From Fictibacillus arsenicus (lineage in GTDB: Bacteria; Bacillota; Bacilli; Bacillales; Fictibacillaceae): 64,000 nt of DNA. Positions 8,718 through 18,263 of the stretch are shown piece after piece (position 1 is the stretch's first letter; the number at the start of each line of letters is the position of its first letter). The stretch lies in the NCBI RefSeq assembly GCF_001642935.1, contig NZ_CP016761.1, positions 1,922,001 through 1,986,000 on the forward strand, read 5' to 3'. A program made the position numbers and the translations under genes. The notes under the pieces were generated by a model. That model saw only the letters and a list, made by a program, of their open reading frames with translations. It ran no database searches and was not told where the DNA came from.

Positions 8718-9494
8718 ATGGGAGAGCAGGAATGGTATTTAGAGTATGAAATACATAAAAACCGGCCGGGCCTCCTAGGGGATATATCATCCTTGTTAGG
8801 TATGCTGGGCATTAACATCATAACGATCAATGGTGTTGATAACGAGCGGCGTGGTATGCTGCTGATTATTGATAATGATGAGAAAACAAACCGGTTAAAA
8901 TCAATACTGGAATCTATGGATAACATTACAGTAACCAAATTTCGCAAACCAAAGCTGCGTGACAGACTGGCAGTCAGACACGGACGATATATTGAACGTG
9001 ATGCGGATGACAAAAAAACGTTTCGGTTTATTCGGGATGAGCTTGGTATATTGGTTGACTTTTTAGCTGAATTATATAAGGTTGAAGGACATAAATTAAT
9101 CGGCGTCAGGGGAATGCCCCGTGTTGGGAAAACGGAAAGCATCGTAGCTTCGAGTGTATGTGCGAATAAAAGATGGGTCTTTATTTCATCAACTTTGCTT
9201 CGTCAAACCGTCAGAAATATGCTTGCGGATGATGAATATGATTCTGATAATGTTTTTATTATCGATGGAGCCGTTTCCGCAAGAAATATGAACGATAAGC
9301 ATTGGCAGCTGATTCGTGAAATAATGAGGCTTCCGGCTGCTAAAGTTGTAGAACACCCTGATCTTTTTGTACAGCAAACGGAATATACGTTAGACGATTT
9401 TGATTACATTATCGAGCTGAAAAGTCATCGCGATGAGGAAATTACATATGAAGCTCTTAAAGAAGATCCAACAGGATTTGGAAATCTAGAATGA
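8718..9494 (+). CDS. ymfK: DUF3388 protein YmfK
   Basis: A 258-residue conserved Bacillaceae protein of unknown function. The first ~75 residues look like an ACT-type regulatory domain (EIHKNRPGLLGDISSLLGMLGI). The remainder contains a GMPRVGKTE segment resembling a P-loop. Start ATG with AAGGAGCTG upstream. It precedes the membrane-anchored HTH protein YmfM, as in B. subtilis. The ACT reading is a by-eye similarity, not a search result. Confidence 0.85.
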   Translation: MGEQEWYLEYEIHKNRPGLLGDISSLLGMLGINIITINGVDNERRGMLLIIDNDEKTNRLKSILESMDNITVTKFRKPKLRDRLAVRHGRYIERDADDKKTFRFIRDELGILVDFLAELYKVEGHKLIGVRGMPRVGKTESIVASSVCANKRWVFISSTLLRQTVRNMLADDEYDSDNVFIIDGAVSARNMNDKHWQLIREIMRLPAAKVVEHPDLFVQQTEYTLDDFDYIIELKSHRDEEITYEALKEDPTGFGNLE

Positions 9495-9503
9495 CGTAAG
9501 TGG

Positions 9504-10379
9504 GTGGGAAGGTTGACAGAACTCGGAAAACTATTGAAAGAAAAGCGCGAAGAAAAAGGCATGACACTTGAAGAACTTCAAACAGCGACGAAGATACAAA
9601 AGCGTTATTTAGCTGCGATTGAAGAAGGGAACTATGATGTGCTGCCAGGTACATTTTATGCAAGAGCCTTTATTAAAAATTATTGTGAAGCAGTGGGGTT
9701 AAACTACGAAACGATTTTTGATGAATATGCTCATGAAATCCCGCAGGCAGTTAAAGAAACATCAACGGAATTTGAACCCCGGTCCAAAAGAGAACGCTCA
9801 TCTGTTAACGAAGAGAATTCTTTTTTAAAACGGTTAATCCCGATTTTGCTTATCGGAGTTTTAATTATTGCGATTCTTTTCTTTGTGTGGAAATTTTTGC
9901 TGCCGGATGGAAATGATCAGGCCAAAAGCGGTGAAGATGTAAAATCCGTGGAATTAGATGCGGATGCAAACAAACCGGAAAAGAAAGATGAACTAAAAAA
10001 AGAAGCTGAAAAAGAAGAACCAAAAAAGGAAGAACCGGTTGAAAAAGAAGAAACTGCAGCACCAAAATTGACAAAGCTTCAGACAACCGGCAAAGTAACA
10101 ACATATGAGATGTCTGAAGGAAACGATCTCGTCGTTGATCTGACAGCTACTGGCCCTAGTTATGTAGGTATTAAAGATGAAACCGGCAAAAGTCATTTTG
10201 ATAGTCAGATTAAAAAAGGCGAAACAAAAACTTTTGATTTAACTTCTGCAAAAGAGGTTACTTTAAATATTGGTGCATCCCATGTAACATCTATTAAAAT
10301 AAATGGTGAACCATTCACTTATCCTGTACCGCCTTCTGATTTAGTTCACCAGAAGATTGTTATTAAAAAGGCACAATAA
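9504..10379 (+). CDS. ymfM: RodZ-like membrane-anchored HTH protein YmfM
   Basis: A ~290-residue RodZ-family protein linked to the MreB cytoskeleton and cell shape. It has an N-terminal Xre-type HTH (residues ~5-70), a single transmembrane helix near residues 108-130 (LIPILLIGVLIIAILFFVW), a Lys/Glu-rich linker of about 60 residues, and a C-terminal DUF4115 domain with a WF-less ITSIKINGEPF ending. The start is uncertain: GTG at 9504 or TTG at 9513, both close to GGGTGGGAAGG. The peptide TELGKLLKE following 9513 is the typical family N-terminus. Confidence 0.88.
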   Translation: MGRLTELGKLLKEKREEKGMTLEELQTATKIQKRYLAAIEEGNYDVLPGTFYARAFIKNYCEAVGLNYETIFDEYAHEIPQAVKETSTEFEPRSKRERSSVNEENSFLKRLIPILLIGVLIIAILFFVWKFLLPDGNDQAKSGEDVKSVELDADANKPEKKDELKKEAEKEEPKKEEPVEKEETAAPKLTKLQTTGKVTTYEMSEGNDLVVDLTATGPSYVGIKDETGKSHFDSQIKKGETKTFDLTSAKEVTLNIGASHVTSIKINGEPFTYPVPPSDLVHQKIVIKKAQ

Positions 10380-10417
10380 TTAAATAAGACGTTGACCGTA
10401 TTTTGGAGGAATTTGCT

Positions 10418-10996
10418 TTGAATTTACCTAACAAGATTACAATATCTCGAATCTTTTTAATCCCGCTATTTATGATCGTACTTTTAGGAGGATTCGATTG
10501 GGGCACATGGACAATTGCAGGAGAAAAGTTACCAGTGACCCATTTTGTCGCAGCCCTGATTTTTATATTCGCATCCAGTACTGACTGGATAGATGGTTAT
10601 TATGCACGTAAATATAACTTAGTAACAAACTTAGGAAAGTTTTTAGATCCTCTTGCAGATAAACTTCTAGTGTCTGCTGCTCTGATTGGTTTAGTTGAAC
10701 TAGGTGCAGCTCCTGCTTGGATGGTAATCGTAATCCTTAGCCGTGAATTCGCAGTAACGGGTATACGAGCTGTCGCTTCTGCTGAGGGAGAGGTAATTGC
10801 AGCAGGTCAGATGGGGAAATTAAAAATGTGGATACAAATCATTGCAATATCCGCTTTGTTGCTTCATAACCTTCCTTTTGCATGGATCGGTTTTCCGTTT
10901 GCAGCAATAAGCTTATGGCTTGCTACTTTAATTACTCTTTATTCCGGATGGGAATATTTTGTGAACAGCAAACACATTTTACTAAAATCAAAGTAA
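10418..10996 (+). CDS. pgsA: CDP-diacylglycerol--glycerol-3-phosphate 3-phosphatidyltransferase
   Basis: An essential membrane enzyme making phosphatidylglycerol phosphate, the first committed step to phosphatidylglycerol and cardiolipin. The CDP-alcohol phosphotransferase signature DG-x2-AR-x8-G-x3-D-x3-D is complete in DWIDGYYARKYNL plus GKFLDPLADK. Several hydrophobic helices follow. The TTG at 10418 is chosen because TTGGAGGA lies eight bases upstream and it gives the family N-terminus NLPNKITISRI; 192 residues is the usual length. Confidence 0.95.
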   Translation: MNLPNKITISRIFLIPLFMIVLLGGFDWGTWTIAGEKLPVTHFVAALIFIFASSTDWIDGYYARKYNLVTNLGKFLDPLADKLLVSAALIGLVELGAAPAWMVIVILSREFAVTGIRAVASAEGEVIAAGQMGKLKMWIQIIAISALLLHNLPFAWIGFPFAAISLWLATLITLYSGWEYFVNSKHILLKSK

Positions 10997-11002
10997 ATCA
11001 TG

Positions 11003-11033
11003 AAAAACAGGAGAGGAACACTCCTGTTTTTTT
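11003..11033 (+). terminator. Terminator after pgsA
   Basis: Stem AAAAACAGGAG / CTCCTGTTTTT followed by more T. Confidence 0.85.
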
Positions 11034-11143
11034 ATTCTTCCTAAGAGAAAAAACTGAAAACCAAGCTATAATTATTATGTTATCTTTCTTTTACAAAGTT
11101 GAACTAAAATTAATTGAAGATATAATCAGGGAGAGTGGTTGAG

Positions 11144-12385
11144 ATGAACGCAGAAATTATTGCAGTAGGCAGTGAACTGCTTTTAGGTCAAATCGTAAAT
11201 TCCAATGCTCAATTTATTTCCAAAAATCTAGCTGACATAGGGGTGAATATTTTTTATCACACGGTTGCCGGAGATAATGAAAGAAGGCTGTCTTCTGCTG
11301 TACAAACGGCTATGTCACGTTCAAACCTTCTTATTTTCACTGGAGGTCTGGGACCCACAAAGGATGATCTTACAAAAGAGACGATTGCGAAACTCTTTCA
11401 CAAAGAATTGGTTCATGATGAGGCTTCTTTGCGTTACATAACAAATTACTTTGCACAAACAAATAGGGAAATGACCGATAATAACAAGAAACAAGCACTT
11501 ATTATTAAGGATGCCACGGTTTTACCTAATGAAAATGGAATGGCTCCTGGTATGGCATTTACACAAGATGAGATTACCTGTATATTGCTTCCTGGTCCTC
11601 CCAGTGAGATGAAGCCAATGTTCCTAAAATATGCTATTCCTTTTCTGCTTTCAAAGATGGATGTGCAAACTAGATTGTATTCGCGTGTTTTGAAGTTTTT
11701 TGGCATTGGTGAATCGATCCTAGAAACAAAGATTCAAGATTTGATTGAAGAACAAACGAATCCTACAATCGCACCTTTAGCCTCTGAACATGAAGTGACA
11801 ATCCGTCTGACTGCTGCACATATCGATCAAGAAGAAGCAAAAAAGCTGCTGGATGAAACAGAATCAGAGATTGTGAGAAGAACATCTGCTTTTTTTTATG
11901 GGTATGAGAATGATACGCTGGAAAAACAGGCAATGGATTCATTGCTCAAAAGGAATGCTACTGTTGCCTCAGCTGAAAGTTTAACAGGCGGTCTGTTCGG
12001 ACGGATTATGACAGATCAGCCAGGTTCGTCGGCAGTGTTTAAAGGCGGTATAGTCGCTTATTCAAATGAGTTAAAGAAAAACTTGCTGAGTGTACCCGAT
12101 TCTTTAATTAAAGAACACGGTGCAGTTAGTGAAGATTGTGCTGAATGGATGGCTGAACATATAAAAAATATCGCGAAAACAGATTATGGGATCAGCTTTA
12201 CAGGTGTAGCAGGACCAGAACAACAAGAAGAAAAGACTGTTGGAACAGTATTTGTCGGGATTGCAGGACCGCAGGAGACGAAGGTTTTTCATTTGAAACT
12301 TGCAGGCACAAGGAATAGTATTCGTGAAAAGACAGTAAAACATGGTTTATACTTATTAAATCAATTGGTCAAAAAAGATCAATAA
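11144..12385 (+). CDS. cinA: Competence/damage-inducible protein CinA
   Basis: A 413-residue two-domain protein. The N-terminal MoaB/Mog-like domain has AEIIAVGSELLLGQ and FTGGLGPTKDDLT; the C-terminal CinA/PncC nicotinamide-mononucleotide deamidase domain has ASAESLTGG, VKGG-like FKGGIVAYSN and GISFTGVAGP. It lies immediately upstream of recA, as in competent Bacillus species where cinA and recA are induced together by ComK. The ATG at 11144 follows AGGGAGAG; an in-frame GTG nine bases earlier overlaps that site. Confidence 0.93.
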   Translation: MNAEIIAVGSELLLGQIVNSNAQFISKNLADIGVNIFYHTVAGDNERRLSSAVQTAMSRSNLLIFTGGLGPTKDDLTKETIAKLFHKELVHDEASLRYITNYFAQTNREMTDNNKKQALIIKDATVLPNENGMAPGMAFTQDEITCILLPGPPSEMKPMFLKYAIPFLLSKMDVQTRLYSRVLKFFGIGESILETKIQDLIEEQTNPTIAPLASEHEVTIRLTAAHIDQEEAKKLLDETESEIVRRTSAFFYGYENDTLEKQAMDSLLKRNATVASAESLTGGLFGRIMTDQPGSSAVFKGGIVAYSNELKKNLLSVPDSLIKEHGAVSEDCAEWMAEHIKNIAKTDYGISFTGVAGPEQQEEKTVGTVFVGIAGPQETKVFHLKLAGTRNSIREKTVKHGLYLLNQLVKKDQ

Positions 12386-12391
12386 AAAAAT

Positions 12392-12405
12392 CGAATAAAT
12401 GTTCG
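12392..12405 (+). promoter_or_regulatory. LexA (DinR) SOS box upstream of recA
   Basis: CGAATAAATGTTCG fits the Bacillus LexA consensus CGAAC-N4-GTTCG with one mismatch (T for C in the left half). It sits just upstream of the recA -35 element, the expected place for SOS repression. Confidence 0.85.
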
Positions 12406-12413
12406 TAAAATGA

Positions 12414-12442
12414 TTGGCAAAATGAGAAAAAAGATATATGAT
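12414..12442 (+). promoter_or_regulatory. recA sigma-A promoter
   Basis: TTGGCA at 12414-12419 and TATGAT at 12437-12442 with an ideal 17-base spacer. The SOS box ends nine bases upstream. Confidence 0.85.
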
Positions 12443-12513
12443 AGAAAAGTAGTTAACAAAGGAATTAATGAATTAAAAATAAATGAAGATACAAATTAGA
12501 GGAGTGAATTTTG

Positions 12514-13557
12514 ATGAGCGATAGAAAAGCGGCTTTAGATATGGCTCTGCGTCAAATTGAAAAGCAATTTGGTAAAGGTTCAATTATGAAACTGGGTGAA
12601 CAGACAGATCAGAGAGTTTCAACTGTTTCCAGTGGTTCCATTGCTTTGGATATTGCACTTGGAATCGGCGGTTATCCTCGCGGCAGAATAATCGAAGTTT
12701 ATGGTCCGGAATCTTCAGGTAAAACAACTGTTGCACTTCACGCCATTGCTGAAGTACAAAGAAACGGCGGACAAGCTGCATTTATTGATGCTGAGCATGC
12801 GCTGGATCCTGTATATGCACAAAAACTTGGTGTCAACATCGATGAATTGTTATTGTCCCAGCCTGATACTGGGGAACAAGCGCTTGAAATCGCTGAAGCA
12901 CTTGTTCGAAGCGGAGCGGTTGATATTTTAATCATTGACTCTGTTGCTGCTCTTGTACCAAAAGCTGAAATTGAAGGGGAAATGGGAGACTCTCACGTAG
13001 GTCTTCAAGCTCGATTGATGTCTCAAGCTTTGCGTAAACTATCAGGAGCAATTAACAAGTCCAAAACGATCGCAGTATTTATTAACCAGATCCGTGAAAA
13101 AGTCGGAGTTATGTTCGGGAATCCTGAAACAACTCCAGGCGGAAGAGCATTAAAGTTCTATTCTTCAGTACGCCTAGAGGTGAGAAGAGCAGAACAGCTT
13201 AAGCAGGGTCAAGATGTTGTCGGAAACAAGACAAAGATTAAAGTTGTGAAAAACAAGGTTGCCCCTCCGTTTAGAACGGCTGAAGTTGATATCATGTACG
13301 GAGAAGGAATCTCTTATCAAGGCGAGATTTTAGATATCGGTTCAGAGATTGATATCGTCCAAAAGAGCGGAGCATGGTATTCATATGAAGGTGAGCGTTT
13401 GGGCCAAGGCCGTGAAAATTCTAAGCAATTCTTAAAAGAAAATCCTGAAATTGCGGCAGCAATTGTTGCAGAAATCCGTAACTACTATCAGTTAGAAGGA
13501 AAAGCAGCTGAAGCAGAAGCTCCTGCTTTAAAAGAAGAATTCGAGCTGACAGAATAG
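12514..13557 (+). CDS. recA: Recombinase RecA
   Basis: The strand-exchange ATPase of homologous recombination and coprotease of LexA. The 347-residue protein has Walker [10 protein letters not shown] near residues 65-73, Walker [11 protein letters not shown], the L2 region [19 protein letters not shown] and the usual acidic C-terminus. The ATG at 12514 ([12 protein letters not shown]) is preferred over the in-frame TTG three bases upstream; AGAGGAGTG precedes it. Regulation is expected from the adjacent LexA box. Confidence 0.98.
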   Translation: MSDRKAALDMALRQIEKQFGKGSIMKLGEQTDQRVSTVSSGSIALDIALGIGGYPRGRIIEVYGPESSGKTTVALHAIAEVQRNGGQAAFIDAEHALDPVYAQKLGVNIDELLLSQPDTGEQALEIAEALVRSGAVDILIIDSVAALVPKAEIEGEMGDSHVGLQARLMSQALRKLSGAINKSKTIAVFINQIREKVGVMFGNPETTPGGRALKFYSSVRLEVRRAEQLKQGQDVVGNKTKIKVVKNKVAPPFRTAEVDIMYGEGISYQGEILDIGSEIDIVQKSGAWYSYEGERLGQGRENSKQFLKENPEIAAAIVAEIRNYYQLEGKAAEAEAPALKEEFELTE

Positions 13558-13562
13558 TAATA

Positions 13563-13596
13563 AAAAAGGCCAGTCAAACCGACTGGCCTATTTTTA
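13563..13596 (+). terminator. recA terminator
   Basis: GGCCAGTC / GACTGGCC stem with A-rich 5' flank and T-rich tail. Confidence 0.88.
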
Positions 13597-13639
13597 TTTG
13601 GTTCTTTTCTAATAAATAGTTGCTTAAAAAACATCACTG

Positions 13640-13792
13640 AAAGTTGATTGGAGTGTAAGACGCGAGACTCCTGGGGGGATCAGTGTAACAGGTGAGACAC
13701 CTAAGGGCCCAAAGTGCCAAGGATGCTCACCGCACGCCACGCGGAAAGGGAGCATCCTGTAACAGAAATCTACTACTTTCAAAAGCAACAAA
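13640..13792 (+). repeat. Dispersed ~150-bp intergenic repeat, copy 2
   Basis: Same orientation as copy 1 but more diverged: CGCGAGACTCCTGGGGGGAT and CACGCGGAAAGGGAGCATCC mark the core. One terminal inverted repeat is damaged (AATCTAC for AATCAAC). It fills much of the 507-base gap between recA and rny, where B. subtilis has pbpX. Confidence 0.82.
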
Positions 13793-13898
13793 GTTTACGA
13801 AAACAGCCTTATTTTTGGAGAGAAATTTCGTCAATTACAGGCAAATAATGCTCCTTGCTATTTTTAAGTCAACCTATTATTATAGAAGATTGACTCTC

Positions 13899-13927
13899 TT
13901 GACAAGCTATAGGCACACCTATAAAAT
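13899..13927 (+). promoter_or_regulatory. Strong sigma-A promoter upstream of rny
   Basis: TTGACA at 13899-13904 and TAAAAT at 13922-13927 with a 17-base spacer. It leaves an untranslated leader of about 130 bases before the rny start. Confidence 0.75.
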
Positions 13928-14064
13928 GGAGATATATTTTGATTTCTTATGAAATTAAAAGATATGTATAGTATTTGTACGACATGAATGGTGCACAGCA
14001 CATGTAACACGAATGACGCCAAGAAATGCAGTATGAAAAGAAGAAAGCAAGAGGAGGTGGAAAT

Positions 14065-15630
14065 ATGCCGAGTTTTTTAGTATTCATCTCCAGTTTGCTT
14101 GTCTCATTAGGTGTCGGTGCAATTGTCGGATATCTTGTTAGGAAATCAATTGCTGAAGCGAAGATTTCAAGCGCAGAGCGTGCAGCTGCGCAAATTGTTG
14201 AAGATGCAAAGCGCGATGCTGACGCCAGCAAGAAAGAAGCGCTGTTAGAAGCAAAAGATGAAATCCATAAGCTACGTACCGAAGCAGAACGCGAAATTCG
14301 CGAACGTCGAAACGAGCTTCAAAAACAAGAACATCGATTGGTTCAGAAAGAAGAGATCCTGGACAGAAAAGGTGAAACTCTTGACAAGAAAGAGGAATCT
14401 TTAGAAAGACGTGAGGAATCTCTCACCAAAAAACAGCGACAAATTGAAGAGATTGAAAGCAAAGTGGAGGAATTGCTGGAGGAACAGCAACGAGAGCTTG
14501 AGCGCATTTCCAGTATTACCAGGGATGAAGCCCGCCAAATCATTATGACTGAAACAGAGAACGAAATGACACATGAACTGGCGATGATGGTAAAAGAAAT
14601 GGAAAACCGTGCAAAAGAAGAAGCGGACAAGAAAGCGAAAGAAATTCTTTCACTGGCTATCCAACGCTGCGCAGCCGATCATGTAGCAGAAACAACGGTT
14701 TCTGTCGTAAATCTTCCTAACGATGAAATGAAGGGAAGAATTATTGGACGTGAAGGGCGAAACATCAGAACACTTGAAACATTAACCGGCATCGATCTTA
14801 TCATTGATGATACTCCGGAAGCTGTTATCTTGTCTGGTTTTGATCCAATTCGCCGCGAGATTGCGCGTATGGCATTGGATAAGCTTGTTCAGGATGGAAG
14901 AATCCACCCTGCGCGAATTGAAGAGATGGTTGAAAAATCACGCAGAGAAGTGGACGAGTACATTCGAGAAGTCGGGGAACAAACTACTTTTGAAGTCGGT
15001 GTTCACGGACTTCACCCAGATTTAATTAAAATCCTAGGCCGTTTGAAGTATCGTACAAGCTACGGTCAAAACGTTCTGAAACATTCAACAGAAGTGGCTT
15101 ACTTAGCTGGTTTAATGGCAGCTGAAGTAGGTGAAGATGTACATCTTGCTCGACGCGCTGGATTACTTCACGATATCGGTAAAGCGATTGATCATGAAGT
15201 TGAAGGCAGCCACGTTGATATCGGGGTTGAACTTGCTACCAAGTATAAGGAACACCCTGTAGTTATCAATAGTATTGCGTCACATCATGGTGATACAGAA
15301 CCAACATCAATTATTGCTACTCTAGTGGCAGCAGCAGATGCATTATCAGCTGCAAGACCAGGAGCACGCCGAGAAACTTTAGAAACGTATATTCGCAGAC
15401 TTGAAAAGCTGGAAGAGATTTCAGAGTCATTTGATGGAGTTGAAAAATCTTTTGCTATTCAAGCAGGACGCGAAATACGCATCATGGTAAAACCGGACAT
15501 GATTGATGACGTAGCATCTTATAGACTTGCCCGTGATATAACGAAAAAGATCGAGAGTGAGCTGGATTATCCAGGGCACATCAAAGTAACGGTTATCCGT
15601 GAGACACGAGCAGTAGAATACGCGAAATAA
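14065..15630 (+). CDS. rny: Ribonuclease Y
   Basis: The membrane-anchored endoribonuclease that initiates decay and processing of many mRNAs. The 521-residue protein has an N-terminal helix ([20 protein letters not shown]), a long charged coiled coil (residues ~30-200), a KH domain with [12 protein letters not shown], and an HD domain with [10 protein letters not shown] and [12 protein letters not shown]. The ATG at 14065 follows GAGGAGGTGG; a start 39 bases earlier would add a charged tail before the anchor. RicA, a modulator of RNase Y in B. subtilis, is encoded in this window as well. Confidence 0.97.
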   Translation: MPSFLVFISSLLVSLGVGAIVGYLVRKSIAEAKISSAERAAAQIVEDAKRDADASKKEALLEAKDEIHKLRTEAEREIRERRNELQKQEHRLVQKEEILDRKGETLDKKEESLERREESLTKKQRQIEEIESKVEELLEEQQRELERISSITRDEARQIIMTETENEMTHELAMMVKEMENRAKEEADKKAKEILSLAIQRCAADHVAETTVSVVNLPNDEMKGRIIGREGRNIRTLETLTGIDLIIDDTPEAVILSGFDPIRREIARMALDKLVQDGRIHPARIEEMVEKSRREVDEYIREVGEQTTFEVGVHGLHPDLIKILGRLKYRTSYGQNVLKHSTEVAYLAGLMAAEVGEDVHLARRAGLLHDIGKAIDHEVEGSHVDIGVELATKYKEHPVVINSIASHHGDTEPTSIIATLVAAADALSAARPGARRETLETYIRRLEKLEEISESFDGVEKSFAIQAGREIRIMVKPDMIDDVASYRLARDITKKIESELDYPGHIKVTVIRETRAVEYAK

Positions 15631-15632
15631 TG

Positions 15633-15677
15633 AACAGGCTTAAAAGGATATTTAAAACCTTTTGAGCCTGTTTTTTG
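15633..15677 (+). terminator. rny terminator
   Basis: A 15-bp stem AACAGGCTTAAAAGG / CCTTTTGAGCCTGTT followed by TTTT. B. subtilis has ymdB next; here the 225 bases to spoVS contain no gene. Confidence 0.88.
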
Positions 15678-15836
15678 TATTCCGGTTTTATTTTTATATG
15701 AAATCTTCGGGAAATTTCAAAATGACAATAAGGTTTGAACTGCCAATGTTAAGGGAAACAGATAACCGGGGTTTATTCAGAAGGTCAACTCTGCAGAACA
15801 AATATAATATTATGATGACAGGAAATTCGTTACTGC

Positions 15837-15862
15837 AGGAATACAAGCCTTGATCAATGAAT
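15837..15862 (+). promoter_or_regulatory. Candidate sigma-H promoter for spoVS
   Basis: AGGAATA at 15837-15843 and GAAT at 15859-15862 match sigma-H -35 and -10 cores with acceptable spacing. B. subtilis spoVS is sigma-H dependent. An overlapping alternative using AGGAAAT about 17 bases upstream cannot be excluded. Confidence 0.5.
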
Positions 15863-15902
15863 ATAGTAGAACAGGTATCTATCCTGAAGGAGGTTCAAAA
15901 CA

Positions 15903-16163
15903 ATGGAAATATTAAAAGTTTCAGCAAAATCCAACCCCAATTCTGTAGCTGGTGCACTTGCAGGTGTTCTCCGTGAAAGAGGAGGCGCTGAAATACAGGC
16001 GATCGGTGCAGGTGCATTAAATCAAGCTGTAAAAGCCGTAGCGATTGCAAGAGGATTTGTAGCACCGAGCGGAGTTGACCTCATTTGTATACCAGCATTT
16101 ACAGATATCTTAATTGATGGGGAAGAAAGAACGGCAATTAAATTAATAGTGGAACCGCGATAA
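15903..16163 (+). CDS. spoVS: Stage V sporulation protein S
   Basis: An 86-residue, almost invariant Alba-like protein (MEILKVSAKSNPNSVAGALA...) needed for proper septation and coat/engulfment progression in sporulation. The start follows AAGGAGGTT. It is monocistronic, with its own terminator. Its sequence is essentially at the family norm in length and motifs. Confidence 0.97.
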   Translation: MEILKVSAKSNPNSVAGALAGVLRERGGAEIQAIGAGALNQAVKAVAIARGFVAPSGVDLICIPAFTDILIDGEERTAIKLIVEPR

Positions 16164-16173
16164 TGAAGAAATG

Positions 16174-16213
16174 AAAAAACCTGTTTACTTAAAATGAGTA
16201 AGCAGGTTTTTTT
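16174..16213 (+). terminator. spoVS terminator
   Basis: AAAAACCTG-TTACT / AGTAA-CAGGTTTTTTT stem. The remaining ~300 bases to korA hold only AT-rich sequence; no clear promoter or small gene was recognised there. Confidence 0.85.
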
Positions 16214-16519
16214 GTGATTTTTAATACTCTTACAGGGTCTGTTTATGGAGAAATATAGAGAAATATAATAGAATTGATTAGTACAAGAACTGTAATGGCC
16301 ACAATAATACTGCATATCTTACATGTTTTACCTGTTTTTGAAATAGTTTGAATAATTTCAGCCGAATACTTGCATTTTTATTGAGTTAAGTCTAGAATTG
16401 TAGACGTTTAGTACATAATTTATTTAACGTATAAAAACGTTGAAATCACCATGAATGCAATAAACAAAACTAAGTAATTTCTCAAAATTAACGTTTGGGT
16501 TACTGAAAGGGTGGAGTAC

Positions 16520-18262
16520 ATGATTGATCAACTTTCTTGGAAAGTTGGCGGACAGCAGGGTGAAGGTATCGATAGTACAGGTGAGATTTTTGCGATGGCT
16601 CTTAATCGCCTTGGCTATTATCTCTATAGCTATCGACACTTTTCTTCAAGAATTAAAGGCGGTCATACCAACAATAAAATTCGTGTAAGCACAAGTGAAA
16701 CCCGTTCTATTTCTGATGATCTTGATATTTTAATAGCATTTGATCAAGAGACGATTGATGTGAATGTACATGAGCTTCGTGATGGTGGAGTTGTAATAGG
16801 AGATTCTAAATTTAATCCTACAGTACCAGAAGATCTGAATGTCAGATTGTATGCGGTTCCATTTACTGAGATTGCAAGTGAACTTGGTACTTCTCTCATG
16901 AAGAATATGGTGGCGATTGGCGCAACAAGTGCTGTATTAGGTTTGCCTGTTGAGAGCTACTTGGAAGTAGTTGAGGAGATTTTCTCCCGTAAAGGTGCAA
17001 AAGTAGTAGAAAAGAACATGGAAGCTATTCAAAAAGGTGCAGATCATTTTAATGAATTATCTGGCGGCCAGATTGATGGTTTCCAATTAAATAAAGCAGA
17101 TGGCAAAAAGAGAATGTTCATGATCGGAAACGATGCAATCGCACTAGGTTTTGTTGCGGGCGGCGTTCGTTTTATGGCAGCGTATCCTATCACGCCTGCT
17201 TCAGAGATCATGGAGTACTTAATCAAGAAACTGCCTGAATTTGGCGGAACAGTTATTCAGACGGAAGATGAGATCGCTGCATGTACGATGGCAATTGGTG
17301 CGAACTATGCTGGAGTCAGAACGATCACTTCATCTGCAGGTCCTGGTCTTTCATTAATGATGGAATCGCTTGGTCTGTCTGGAATGACTGAAGTACCGCT
17401 GGTAGTAGTTGATACACAGCGCGGAGGACCATCTACAGGACTTCCGACAAAACAAGAACAATCAGATTTAATGGCAATGATTTATGGTACACATGGCGAA
17501 ATTCCAAAGGTAGTTATCGCGCCAAGTACTGTTGAAGAAGCATTTTATGATGCTGTAGAAGCGTTAAATATTGCAGAAGAATACCAATGCCCAGTTATTT
17601 TACTGACAGATCTTCAGCTTTCACTCGGAAAACAATCTGTTGAACCATTAGATTTCAGCCGTGTGGAAATTCGCCGCGGTAAACTTGACCTAAATCAGGA
17701 ACTGCCTGAAACGGATGATAAAGACGGATACTTTAAACGATATGAAGTTACTGAAGACGGTATCTCGCCTCGAGTAATTCCTGGCATGAAAAACGGTATT
17801 CACCATGTAACAGGTGTAGAACATGATGAAACTGGAAAACCGTCAGAAGTAGCAGCTAACCGTCAAAAACAGATGGATAAGCGTCTGCGCAAACTAAAGA
17901 ACCTTAATTTCAATGTTCCTGTTGTAAAGCAGGGACAGCATGAGGATGCAGATATTCTTCTTGTAGGATTTAATTCTACTAGAGGTGTTATTGAAGAAGC
18001 GATGCCGCGTCTGGAAGCTGAAGGGTTTAAAGTAAATCATGCGCACATTCGCTTGATTCATCCATTCCCGACCGATGAGATGAGACCGTTAATTGACGCT
18101 GCGAAAACAGTAATCGTTGTTGAAAATAACGCAACGGGACAGTTGGCTAACATTTTGAAAATGAATGTTGGGCAGCATGAAAAAATTAAGAGTTTATTAA
18201 AATATGATGGAAATCCTTTCTTGCCATCTGAAGTTGTCATGAAATGCAAGGAGCTGGTTTAA
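16520..18262 (+). CDS. korA: 2-oxoacid:ferredoxin oxidoreductase, alpha (gamma-alpha fusion) subunit
   Basis: A 580-residue subunit that with KorB oxidatively decarboxylates a 2-oxoacid (probably 2-oxoglutarate) to an acyl-CoA and reduced ferredoxin. The N-terminal ~190 residues are the gamma domain (GGQQGEGIDSTGE); the rest is the pyrimidine-binding alpha domain (AYPITPASEIMEYL, TSSAGPGLSLM, RGGPSTGLPTKQEQSDL) ending in domain II. The ATG at 16520 follows GAAAGGGTGGA. The fusion is normal for two-subunit enzymes. B. subtilis lacks it; other Bacillaceae have it. Confidence 0.92.
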   Translation: MIDQLSWKVGGQQGEGIDSTGEIFAMALNRLGYYLYSYRHFSSRIKGGHTNNKIRVSTSETRSISDDLDILIAFDQETIDVNVHELRDGGVVIGDSKFNPTVPEDLNVRLYAVPFTEIASELGTSLMKNMVAIGATSAVLGLPVESYLEVVEEIFSRKGAKVVEKNMEAIQKGADHFNELSGGQIDGFQLNKADGKKRMFMIGNDAIALGFVAGGVRFMAAYPITPASEIMEYLIKKLPEFGGTVIQTEDEIAACTMAIGANYAGVRTITSSAGPGLSLMMESLGLSGMTEVPLVVVDTQRGGPSTGLPTKQEQSDLMAMIYGTHGEIPKVVIAPSTVEEAFYDAVEALNIAEEYQCPVILLTDLQLSLGKQSVEPLDFSRVEIRRGKLDLNQELPETDDKDGYFKRYEVTEDGISPRVIPGMKNGIHHVTGVEHDETGKPSEVAANRQKQMDKRLRKLKNLNFNVPVVKQGQHEDADILLVGFNSTRGVIEEAMPRLEAEGFKVNHAHIRLIHPFPTDEMRPLIDAAKTVIVVENNATGQLANILKMNVGQHEKIKSLLKYDGNPFLPSEVVMKCKELV

Positions 18263-18263
18263 T

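Noticed and set aside
11121-11126. TATAAT close to the cinA start as promoter, with TTGAAC upstream
   Set aside because: The transcript would start inside or after the ribosome site, so it cannot drive normal translation of cinA.
13692-13952. Open frame of 86 codons on the plus strand within and after repeat copy 2
   Set aside because: It lies largely in the dispersed repeat, has no ribosome site, and the frame is not kept in the other copies.
15662-15853. 63-codon frame between rny and spoVS, checked as a ymdB remnant
   Set aside because: No YmdB motif (metallophosphatase) is visible, and the frame overlaps the rny terminator.
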